Assembly (NCBI GenBank): GCA_003694965.1
Contig: RFJG01000012.1
Location: 1-7,228, forward strand
Direction: 5' to 3'
Origin: Methanobacteriota archaeon
GTDB taxonomy: Archaea > Micrarchaeota > Micrarchaeia > Anstonellales > J096
DNA length: 7,228 bases
Shown here: piece after piece, positions 1 through 4,957 of the stretch
Position numbering within the stretch: position 1 is the first letter of the stretch
Layout: every line of letters begins with the position of its first letter
The notes under the pieces: generated by a model
What the model was told of the DNA's origin: nothing
The model's input: only the letters and a program-made list of their open reading frames with translations
Database searches by the model: none
Program-made: the position numbers and the translations under genes

Positions 1-414
1 CCTCCATACTTGAACAACATAGATTATAGTAAGGTATATGGGTTGGAGTTGTCTCTCCTTACTCTAGATTACAACATAGGGAAAAAGGTTAGACAGAGGC
101 TTTTCCCGTCTTTCATACAACAGAAAGGGAGCTTTGGAGAGTATAGAGAGATGGCTGCCAACTCCTATTTCAAGGCAACTGAAAGAGTGTGGGAGGAGAT
201 GGAGCGAGTCCTCGCACGCGGTGGCCTAATAGCTTACAATGTCAGCAACGCCGTAATACATGGTGAGAGCATAGCTGTTGATGAGAAATGCAAGGAGATA
301 GCAGAGAAGCTAGGAATGAGAGCAAATATAGAAGTTGGCTTTGTCAGGAAAACTAGGATAGGAAGCAGAGTAGTATCTGCCAATGAGAGCGTTGTATTTG
401 CCAAGAAAGATTAA
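1..414 (+). CDS. DNA methyltransferase (N4-cytosine/N6-adenine type), C-terminal part, cut by window start
   Basis: The reading frame is open from base 1 and ends at TAA (412-414), giving 137 visible residues. The first three are Pro-Pro-Tyr, followed by LNNIDYSKVYGLELSLL. This is the (S/D)PPY catalytic motif IV, with a downstream Asp-Tyr, of amino-methyltransferases that methylate exocyclic amino groups of bases using S-adenosylmethionine. The C-terminus (about 70-137) has a Gly-Gly turn, a strand like LIAYNVSNAVIHG, and RKTRIGSRVVSANESVVFAKK, resembling the C-terminal core of COG0863-like DNA methylases. No FxGxG AdoMet motif follows PPY, so that motif should lie upstream, outside the window. 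A TTG at base 10 is only an internal codon, not the start. No restriction endonuclease is visible here, so it may be an orphan enzyme or have an upstream partner. A tRNA G10-type methyltransferase is less likely because those carry DPPYG. Specificity cannot be read. Confidence 0.75.
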   Translation, partial: PPYLNNIDYSKVYGLELSLLTLDYNIGKKVRQRLFPSFIQQKGSFGEYREMAANSYFKATERVWEEMERVLARGGLIAYNVSNAVIHGESIAVDEKCKEIAEKLGMRANIEVGFVRKTRIGSRVVSANESVVFAKKD

Positions 415-417
415 CTA

Positions 418-1437
418 TTAGTCGCTCAATGGGAAACGCAGTTTAGCTGCTATGCCGCCAAGCCCTTTTAGTTTTTGCCCCCACTCGTGGTCACTGCTTA
501 TTATGAATACCTTTGCCTTGCTCTTCTCAGCCCTCTCCAAGAGCTCTCTCACACTGCTATCGAGTATCTGCTTGTCCAATACAAGTAAGTAGTCTATGGC
601 ACTCCACTCTATTGCCTTATCTACCTCCACTCTCTTGTAAGCAGCTAATCCATCCTCCTTATAGACGTGGAGGAGGAGCTCTTCTACGAGCTTCGCCTCT
701 TTTTGCATCCTCGCTTCTCCCACAACCTCGTCTATGACGCCCCTATCAACTAGCTCTCTTATTCCAGTTATCTCAGCATAACTACAGCCGTACATCCTAA
801 CATTATAACCCTTTTCCTTGAGGAAGTCGCGCATGCTCTCCTTCTCAAAGCCAGGCCCAGCGATTATTATTATGCTCTTCTTGTCAAGAGCTTGGAGTAT
901 CTCGTCATACTTTTTGGCTTTCTCCCTCTCAAAATCCCTTTGGTCCATCTTCTTGCCAGAAGGGAAAGTAACCTCAAACCGCTCCTCAAACCCGTATGGC
1001 GTTACATCGACAAGGAGGGCTTTCTTCTCATCTATCAGGAGTATCGTAACCGTCTTCTTCCTGCTGTCCTCTATGGCCGATTTTATTACCTCAAGCTCAT
1101 ATTTCTTCCACTCTTTCCTTATCGTGAGGACATAGTCAAGGCTTATGTCTAAACTATGATACTTGCCCTTGGGAGCGAACTCCTCTGGCCTCCCCTCTAC
1201 TATCTTGCCAGTGAACCTCAAAGACAGCGGTTTCTGCCTATAATCTACTTTCTCAACCTCAAGGGAGATGAAGACGGGCTTCCTCTCCTCACTATCGCCG
1301 AACTTAACAGCCCTGAAGCTCCTTCCCTCAACAACATCGCCAACATTGACTACCTTGACAAGGTACCACAAGTCCTGTATGTTCTCTATCTTGAGGGTTA
1401 TGATTCCTTCCTTGAGGTCTTTCTTGAGGAGTTTCAT
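418..1437 (-). CDS. pelA: Pelota (aPelota/Dom34), mRNA surveillance and ribosome rescue factor
   Basis: This 339-residue protein has the usual archaeal Pelota length. Pelota binds the A site of stalled ribosomes with aEF1A or ABCE1 and promotes subunit dissociation. The N-terminal Lsm-like domain (about 1-127) starts MKLLKKDLKEGIITLKIEN and holds the family's DLW and GD residues (22-24, 33-34). The central domain (about 128-245) contains the family segment GPGFEK (194-199) and a TGIRELVDRGVIDEV block (224-238). The C-terminal domain (about 246-339) ends with GGIAAKLRFPL (327-337), a typical Pelota ending. There is no GGQ tripeptide, which separates it from peptide-release factor aRF1. Tyr-Lys at 267-268 replaces the more usual Tyr-Gly, a mild divergence. 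The start ATG (1435-1437) has a TATA-like box 23 bases upstream and an in-frame TAA 5 codons before it. The gene converges on the methyltransferase, with 3 bases between stops. Confidence 0.93.
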   Translation of the reverse strand: MKLLKKDLKEGIITLKIENIQDLWYLVKVVNVGDVVEGRSFRAVKFGDSEERKPVFISLEVEKVDYRQKPLSLRFTGKIVEGRPEEFAPKGKYHSLDISLDYVLTIRKEWKKYELEVIKSAIEDSRKKTVTILLIDEKKALLVDVTPYGFEERFEVTFPSGKKMDQRDFEREKAKKYDEILQALDKKSIIIIAGPGFEKESMRDFLKEKGYNVRMYGCSYAEITGIRELVDRGVIDEVVGEARMQKEAKLVEELLLHVYKEDGLAAYKRVEVDKAIEWSAIDYLLVLDKQILDSSVRELLERAEKSKAKVFIISSDHEWGQKLKGLGGIAAKLRFPLSD

Positions 1438-1459
1438 GGAAGTGATGTGTTAGTAAAGG

Positions 1460-1467
1460 TTATTAAA
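1460..1467 (-). promoter_or_regulatory. TATA-like box of the pelota gene
   Basis: The minus strand reads TTTAATAA, ending 23 bases before the A of the pelota ATG. An archaeal TATA box at about -30 to -23 of the start codon places the transcription start at or next to the ATG, giving a leaderless mRNA. No Shine-Dalgarno motif precedes the start. It lies in the 50-base gap after the membrane-protein gene. Confidence 0.6.
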
Positions 1468-1487
1468 GAAATCAGGAGGAGTAGCTA

Positions 1488-2207
1488 TTAACTCAGTGGA
1501 TACCTATCCATATAGAGATGAGATGCCAGTATTATTGAGAATGGCAGTATTACAAGGGAAGCTACTATGAATGAGAGGAACTGGGCTATGGCATAAGGCA
1601 ACACCAATGTAAGGATGGCGTGCGAGAGGACGAGAAGTATGAAAATTACAGACAACCATATTACAATCCTTGACGGTGCCTTAATGGAAAGCTTGACGCT
1701 CTTGTAGAGAGCGGTAAAAACATCATAATCATCTATTACGAGAGCATATGGAAGGAAGAAGAGAACAGCATAGGAGATGAGGCTTATTATATGTATGATG
1801 GGGAGCAGTGGTAGAGCGAGAGATATTGTCTGCATAGTAAAATTAAAGGCAAAGAAAATTATGTAAAAGGCAGTTATTGGGACGATGTTGGTGTTGAGTG
1901 CCTTCCTTATCTTAGATTGCGTAAGAGAGGTCCTAATTCTACCCTTCTTCACAAGAAGGGAAACGAGTATTAGCGTCGTTGCAAGGAGGGCTGATGCCAC
2001 CACCACAATAATTAGAGAGAGGACAAAATCTAAGGCATTCATTGAGAGAATGTCAGAAGTCCTCAAGAAGAGGCTGCCAAAAGACAAGTATGTTGGCCTT
2101 GCCACAACGATGGAGAGAAGGATGCCCAACAAAGCGGGCAATGACAATATTGCGGCGATCTTGAAAGAGCTCGCAAAATCATCAACCGCATTTAGAACTG
2201 CCTTCAT
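1488..2207 (-). CDS. Predicted six-helix integral membrane protein of unknown function
   Basis: I do not recognise a characterised family. The 239-residue product is very hydrophobic, with about six membrane segments near residues 17-36, 60-86, 109-130, 132-158, 182-203 and 208-230. A basic loop at 88-102 (KKGRIRTSLTQSKIRK) is probably cytoplasmic. A second polar loop after helix 4 reads DDYDVFTALYKSVKLSIKAP (159-178). This pattern of an acidic turn, an alpha-helical AL..S segment and basic residues recurs in poorly characterised archaeal and bacterial membrane families such as DUF4013/DUF975-like and GPDPase-membrane-domain-like proteins, so a distant relationship is possible. There is no signal peptide, no enzyme motif and no cysteine. 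It lies 37 bases after rfcS and 50 before pelota and has its own TATA-like box, so location gives little functional hint. The ATG at 2205-2207 is supported by that box. Confidence 0.8.
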   Translation of the reverse strand: MKAVLNAVDDFASSFKIAAILSLPALLGILLSIVVARPTYLSFGSLFLRTSDILSMNALDFVLSLIIVVVASALLATTLILVSLLVKKGRIRTSLTQSKIRKALNTNIVPITAFYIIFFAFNFTMQTISLALPLLPIIHIISLISYAVLFFLPYALVIDDYDVFTALYKSVKLSIKAPSRIVIWLSVIFILLVLSHAILTLVLPYAIAQFLSFIVASLVILPFSIILASHLYMDRYPLS

Positions 2208-2229
2208 AAAATACCATTCGGAGTTATTG

Positions 2230-2237
2230 TTTTTAAA
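2230..2237 (-). promoter_or_regulatory. TATA-like box of the membrane-protein gene
   Basis: The minus strand reads TTTAAAAA, ending 23 bases before the start codon at 2207, as at the neighbouring genes. It sits within the 37-base gap to rfcS and implies an independent leaderless transcript. Confidence 0.55.
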
Positions 2238-2244
2238 CTTATTC

Positions 2245-3216
2245 TTAGTCTTTTTTGGAGGCTTCTCTTGCTAGAGCGAATTGCGCAACGAGCGCATCTA
2301 TCTGTATCCTCTCATTAGCCCCCTCAACCATGCGGAAGTTATACTCTCCTATCTTGTCAACGAGGAACGCCTTTTCCTTCTCGGGCATGTCTGAGTTGAG
2401 AACGGCCCTATATAGCTGGAGTATTAAGTCCTCCCCGCTTAGTCCCTTGTGGACAAAAAGCTCCTCAACAAGTTTCCTTGCCTTAGTAAATTTCCCCTCA
2501 TAAGCGAAGTTGATTATCTCATCTATCTCCTTTGGCCTCGCCCTGCTTGCCACCCTATATACAAGGTCTCCATCTATTTTCTTGCTTATGAAAGCTGCTC
2601 CTTGAAGGGCGTTTATGGCTCTCCTCATATCCCCATCTGAGATATAGTATAGGGCCTCTACGCCATCCTTTGTAACCTCTATGTGTTCTCCCTTCTCTAT
2701 ATGCCTTACCATCCTCTCCAAATCGTGCTTAGAAAGATTGCTGAACCTGAATATGGCAGTCCTACTCTGTATGGGCTCTATTATCTTGCTTGAATAGTTA
2801 CAGCTTAGTATCATCCTCGTAACATCAGAGTAGACCTCCATAGTCCTCCTCAATGCTTGCTGCGCGTCCTGCGTTAAGGCATCTGCTTCATCCAAAAAGA
2901 TTATCTTAAAGCCAACATCATTAGCTGTCATAGCTCTGGCAAACTCCTTTATCTTACCTCTAACTACATCTATGCCTCTCTCATCGCTAGCGTTAAGCTC
3001 CAAAAAGTTGCCCGCTATCTCCTTGCCATAAAACTCGTGGGCAAGAGCCATAGCAACAGTCGTCTTTCCAACGCCCGGAGGGCCAGAGAACAGGAGGTGT
3101 GGCATCGTCTTCCTCTTGACAAATGCTTCCATTGTTTGCACTATTGCCTTCTGTCCTATTACCTCCTTTAGCCGAGCGGGCCTGTACTTTTCTGTCCAAG
3201 GAAGAAAATCCTCCAT
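2245..3216 (-). CDS. rfcS: Replication factor C small subunit (clamp-loader ATPase)
   Basis: This 323-residue protein is a full-length archaeal RFC small subunit. With the large subunit it forms the ATP-driven loader that opens PCNA onto primer-template DNA. The AAA+ landmarks are in order: the N-terminal WTEKYRP RFC box (7-13), Walker A GPPGVGKT (45-52), Walker B with DEAD (109-112), sensor 1 LSCN (137-140), the EPIQSR segment with the trans-acting arginine finger (147-152), and sensor 2 GDMRRAIN (195-202). The helical C-terminal collar domain fills about 230-323. The arginine-finger motif is SRT here instead of the usual SRC; the arginine itself is kept. No intein interrupts the Walker A region, a common insertion site in this family. 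The start ATG (3214-3216) has a TATA-like box 23 bases upstream. The large subunit gene is not in the window. Confidence 0.97.
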   Translation of the reverse strand: MEDFLPWTEKYRPARLKEVIGQKAIVQTMEAFVKRKTMPHLLFSGPPGVGKTTVAMALAHEFYGKEIAGNFLELNASDERGIDVVRGKIKEFARAMTANDVGFKIIFLDEADALTQDAQQALRRTMEVYSDVTRMILSCNYSSKIIEPIQSRTAIFRFSNLSKHDLERMVRHIEKGEHIEVTKDGVEALYYISDGDMRRAINALQGAAFISKKIDGDLVYRVASRARPKEIDEIINFAYEGKFTKARKLVEELFVHKGLSGEDLILQLYRAVLNSDMPEKEKAFLVDKIGEYNFRMVEGANERIQIDALVAQFALAREASKKD

Positions 3217-3238
3217 GGCTAAAGAGTGGAGAATAAAT

Positions 3239-3246
3239 ATTTATAA
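3239..3246 (-). promoter_or_regulatory. TATA-like box of rfcS
   Basis: The minus strand reads TTATAAAT, ending 23 bases before the rfcS ATG. It overlaps a perfect 12-base palindrome, ATAAATATTTAT (3233-3244). The palindrome may simply reflect A+T-rich promoter DNA, but a dyad over a TATA box can also be a repressor site. It lies in the 63-base gap after the thiolase gene. Confidence 0.6.
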
Positions 3247-3279
3247 GGGAATCTATGGGGAGCACTGGAATATCTCTGA

Positions 3280-4176
3280 TTACTTAGAGAGTTTCTCTTT
3301 CATAGAGCAGAACATACATACATCGTTATTCGTCGGCATAGAGCATATGGAGCAGGGTTTCATTTTCACGGGCTCAAACTTCATGCTCTCAACGATGGAT
3401 AGGGCGCTCCTCAATATGCGGAACTTGGCTCCAGGGTACCTATCTTCTAAGTTGTTGAGAAGGACTCTCACATCATACCTTATGGAGCGGTTGGCATAAG
3501 GACATTCTCCGTCATCAAAAACCAGGCCCTTGCTGAGAGCATAGAGAACTATCTCCTTCTCGGGTATGTGTATTAGTGGTTTGAGCCTTGGCACAAAATC
3601 ATCACTCGTTGATAGAGGCTTGAAGAACCTCGCTATCCTGCTCGGCTCATTCCTCAGGAGGTTCATCATCACTGTTTGGACAGCATCATCCAAATTGTGC
3701 CCTATTGCCACATAGTCAGCTTTTAAGTCTCTTGCCGCTTTGTTGAGCAAGTATCTCCTGAAAACCCCGCAATAGCCACAGGCTGGTTCTGGGTTATCCT
3801 CCATTGCCTCATCTAAGCTCTTCCCAACTTCCTTGGAGAAAGGCACTATGACATGCTCTATGTCAAGTTCCTTGCATAACTTCTCGGCTGCTTCCACGCT
3901 CTTGCTCCTATAGTTGGCTATGCCCTCATCTATAGTTACTGCTACAATTGACAATGGTATCTTGGATGTTAGCTTTTTGAGCATATACAATAAGGTTGCT
4001 GAATCCTTGCCACCACTTAGGCCTACGAGAACCTTAGCGTGTGGTTTTAGGCCCTCCTCTCTCAGGGAGCGAGAGAACCTACTCTCGATTAGCTTGGAGA
4101 AATGCTTCTCGCAGAGTTCCCTTGCAGCATAGGGGAGATAAACATATGCCTCGTTATTACAATAATGGCACGCCAT
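3280..4176 (-). CDS. ttuA: TtuA/Ncs6-family tRNA 2-thiouridine synthetase
   Basis: This 298-residue enzyme of the two-zinc-finger PP-loop family activates a tRNA uridine with ATP and replaces its oxygen with sulfur carried by a ubiquitin-like protein. All signature residues are present: an N-terminal zinc finger (Cys3, Cys6, Cys22, His25), the ATP-pyrophosphatase loop SGGKDS (54-59), the three [4Fe-4S] ligands Cys133 and Cys136 (CGYC) and Cys225 (GECPYA), and a C-terminal zinc finger (Cys275, Cys278, Cys287, Cys290). GHNLDDAVQT (159-168) is a further family block. The iron-sulfur cysteines match the spacing known from TtuA, which thiolates U54. Ncs6/CtuA, which thiolates wobble U34, belongs to the same superfamily, and sequence alone does not fully settle which position is modified. 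No ubiquitin-like sulfur carrier gene is visible nearby. The ATG (4174-4176) has a TATA-like box 23 bases upstream. Confidence 0.92.
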   Translation of the reverse strand: MACHYCNNEAYVYLPYAARELCEKHFSKLIESRFSRSLREEGLKPHAKVLVGLSGGKDSATLLYMLKKLTSKIPLSIVAVTIDEGIANYRSKSVEAAEKLCKELDIEHVIVPFSKEVGKSLDEAMEDNPEPACGYCGVFRRYLLNKAARDLKADYVAIGHNLDDAVQTVMMNLLRNEPSRIARFFKPLSTSDDFVPRLKPLIHIPEKEIVLYALSKGLVFDDGECPYANRSIRYDVRVLLNNLEDRYPGAKFRILRSALSIVESMKFEPVKMKPCSICSMPTNNDVCMFCSMKEKLSK

Positions 4177-4198
4177 TTGGGAAGTTATGTTAAGAAAA

Positions 4199-4206
4199 TT
4201 ATATAA
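4199..4206 (-). promoter_or_regulatory. TATA-like box of the tRNA thiolase gene
   Basis: TTATATAA, a perfect palindrome, ends 23 bases before the thiolase ATG. It begins at the base immediately after the Rieske stop codon (4207-4209), so the 30-base intergenic gap is essentially one core promoter. Confidence 0.65.
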
Positions 4207-4524
4207 CTATATCTTAACGAAAATCTTCCCGTCCTCTACCTTAACCTCGTAGCTCTCCACTGCAGCTATAGGAGTGCCCGAAGCTGGAGGCCTTACTACT
4301 GAACCATCGCGTATATTGAAAGCGGCGTTATGACAGGGACAAACAGCATTAAACCCCTCAAGAGAACCCTTGGAAAGCTTACATTGCATATGACTGCATA
4401 TGTTGCTTATGGCATAGTAGTCGCCGCCAACATTAACTAGTAGTATGGCCTCGCCTTCTATATCCTTTGCGAGCTCCTCGCCTTCTCCTATTTCATCAAC
4501 AGAGGCAAAGAATTTCCAGTCCAT
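4207..4524 (-). CDS. Small soluble Rieske [2Fe-2S] ferredoxin
   Basis: This 105-residue single-domain protein has the complete Rieske cluster-binding signature: Cys43-Ser-His45, 16 residues, then Cys62-Pro-Cys-His65. Two Cys and two His ligate a [2Fe-2S] cluster. The preceding NICSHMQCKL and the following CPCHNAAFN, DG and PPAS segments are standard for ferredoxin-type Rieske domains of the NirD/BphF class. There is no signal peptide or membrane helix, so it should be cytoplasmic and work as an electron carrier; a respiratory bc-complex subunit is unlikely. No oxygenase, reductase or nitrite reductase partner is in the window. Its 3' neighbour encodes an oxygen-sensitive Fe-S tRNA thiolase, which may be coincidence. 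The ATG (4522-4524) is the first of the frame, with a TATA-like box 22 bases upstream. Confidence 0.93.
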   Translation of the reverse strand: MDWKFFASVDEIGEGEELAKDIEGEAILLVNVGGDYYAISNICSHMQCKLSKGSLEGFNAVCPCHNAAFNIRDGSVVRPPASGTPIAAVESYEVKVEDGKIFVKI

Positions 4525-4545
4525 AACAAGCTATCCCCATAGGCC

Positions 4546-4553
4546 AATATAAA
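4546..4553 (-). promoter_or_regulatory. TATA-like box of the Rieske gene
   Basis: The minus strand reads TTTATATT, ending 22 bases before the Rieske ATG, close to the archaeal TATA consensus. It implies a leaderless transcript that starts well downstream of the structured RNA candidate, so that RNA is unlikely to be this gene's 5' leader. Confidence 0.6.
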
Positions 4554-4554
4554 G

Positions 4555-4690
4555 TTTTCCATAAACCCAATGCGGGCAGATAATATAGATAAGTTATGTG
4601 CTGCTATGTTGAGTGCTATTGAGGAGAAGGAGTTACACCACTGAGTTGCTAGGAAGTAATAGGCAATAGGTGTAAATTGGGTGTAAAGTA
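4555..4690. other. A+T-rich spacer without a convincing gene
   Basis: This is the Rieske-proximal part of the 433-base stretch lacking a protein gene. I see only the GGTGTAAA repeats and their inverted partner (listed separately). An open frame of 76 codons crosses it on the minus strand (4718 to 4488), but it overlaps the Rieske start and promoter and looks non-coding. Confidence 0.5.
4633..4687. repeat. GGTGTAAA direct repeat pair with an upstream inverted copy
   Basis: GGTGTAAA occurs at 4669-4676 and again at 4680-4687, exactly 11 bases apart, about one helical turn. TTACACC at 4633-4639 is the inverse of GGTGTAA and could pair with either copy. TTGCT (4646-4650) and GGCAA (4662-4666) can pair inside the loop. 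It could be a protein-binding array or a weak hairpin downstream of the RNA candidate. The function is unknown and chance is possible in A+T-rich DNA. Confidence 0.35.
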
Positions 4691-4806
4691 AGAGAAAGGG
4701 ATTGACCGCGGAAGGCATCTCCTCCTGATCCCCGAAGGAACCAAGAGTCCTTATCCGGCGGGTTTGCCGCCAGAAAGGCAGTCCCTGTTACAGAACCCTT
4801 TTCATA
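4690..4806 (-). ncRNA. Candidate structured non-coding RNA, three-way junction, no known family recognised
   Basis: This segment is visibly richer in G+C than its flanks and has no credible protein frame. Read on the minus strand it folds as a three-way junction. The closing helix P1 pairs 4777-4786 with 4697-4707 (nine pairs, one C-A mismatch, U4705 bulged). P2 is the hairpin GGCGG/CCGCC (4767-4771 with 4757-4761) with a 5-base loop. P3 pairs 4749-4756 with 4710-4715 (six pairs, 2-base bulge), then an A/GAGAUG internal loop, then 11 consecutive pairs (4737-4747 with 4722-4732), three of them G-U, capped by UUCG closed by C-G. P2 and P3 touch without a spacer, so they could stack. The G-U pairs become mismatches on the other strand, which favours the minus strand. 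A TATA-like element predicts a start near 4805, and U-rich sequence follows at 4683-4699. I see no tRNA, SRP, RNase P or known riboswitch signature. The ends are approximate. Confidence 0.5.
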
Positions 4807-4812
4807 CCTTCC

Positions 4813-4838
4813 ACTTTAGTCCCAACATATACTAAAGT
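4813..4838. promoter_or_regulatory. Perfect 8-base dyad over the putative ncRNA promoter
   Basis: ACTTTAGT (4813-4820) and ACTAAAGT (4831-4838) are exact inverse copies separated by 10 bases. The distal arm overlaps the TATA-like element of the RNA candidate, and the proximal arm lies between that element and its predicted start. This is the classical position for an archaeal repressor operator, although a hairpin in a read-through transcript from the right would look the same. Confidence 0.4.
4827..4836 (-). promoter_or_regulatory. Putative TATA-like element of the candidate ncRNA
   Basis: The minus strand reads TTTAGTATAT. Using the 22-24 base spacing of the protein genes, transcription would start near 4803-4807, about 20 bases before the first helix of the RNA candidate. 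An ATG at 4805 opens a frame of only five codons, so the product is more likely RNA than protein. The G interrupting the box makes it weaker than the protein-gene boxes. Confidence 0.4.
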
Positions 4839-4886
4839 AGCGAAAAAAGTTAAGGTTTTGGTTCTTAAAATCAACAAAAGGTTTAG

Positions 4887-4906
4887 AAAATGAGCCTTTT
4901 AGCTCA
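4887..4906 (-). terminator. Stem-loop with T run downstream of the Ig-repeat gene
   Basis: On the minus strand TGAGC (4902-4906) and GCTCA (4891-4895) form a 5-base stem around a 6-base loop, followed directly by TTTT (4887-4890). It lies about 50 bases after the stop codon of the surface-protein gene. Archaeal termination relies mostly on T runs, so the stem may be incidental. Confidence 0.4.
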
Positions 4907-4941
4907 AAAGCAAAATAAAAGAAGATGTAGAGAGTTAGGGG

Positions 4942-4957
4942 AATAAAAAATAAAAAG
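4942..4957 (-). terminator. T-rich terminator directly after the Ig-repeat gene
   Basis: Immediately after the TAG stop codon (4958-4960) the minus strand runs CTTTTTATTTTTTATT. Runs of five and six T are the typical archaeal intrinsic termination signal. Such a tract is absent after the other minus-strand genes here, suggesting that this abundant or long transcript is specifically ended before the ncRNA region. Confidence 0.6.

Noticed and set aside
513..1491. Several plus-strand frames antisense to pelota
   Set aside because: They mirror the codon structure of a well-conserved gene on the other strand, have compositions unlike real proteins and lack promoters.
2993..3265. Minus-strand frame of 90 codons overlapping the start of rfcS
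   Set aside because: It is an out-of-frame shadow of the rfcS Walker A region; the rfcS protein itself is complete and conserved.
4488..4718. Minus-strand frame of 76 codons beginning right after an AGGAGG motif
   Set aside because: It starts inside the structured RNA, the AGGAGG is only 2 bases from the ATG, it runs through the Rieske promoter and into the Rieske gene in another frame, and the protein resembles no family. The other genes here use leaderless starts.
4803..4805. ATG at the predicted start of the minus-strand RNA, at leaderless spacing
   Set aside because: The frame ends after five codons (MKRVL), so no meaningful protein is encoded.
4690..4806. Possible tRNA or RNase P RNA in the G+C-rich island (plus strand has ACAGAACCC)
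   Set aside because: No T-arm consensus or cloverleaf on either strand. The RNase P match stops after ACAGAACCC; the following GGCUUA and the GAGGAAAGUCC block are missing, and the island is too short.
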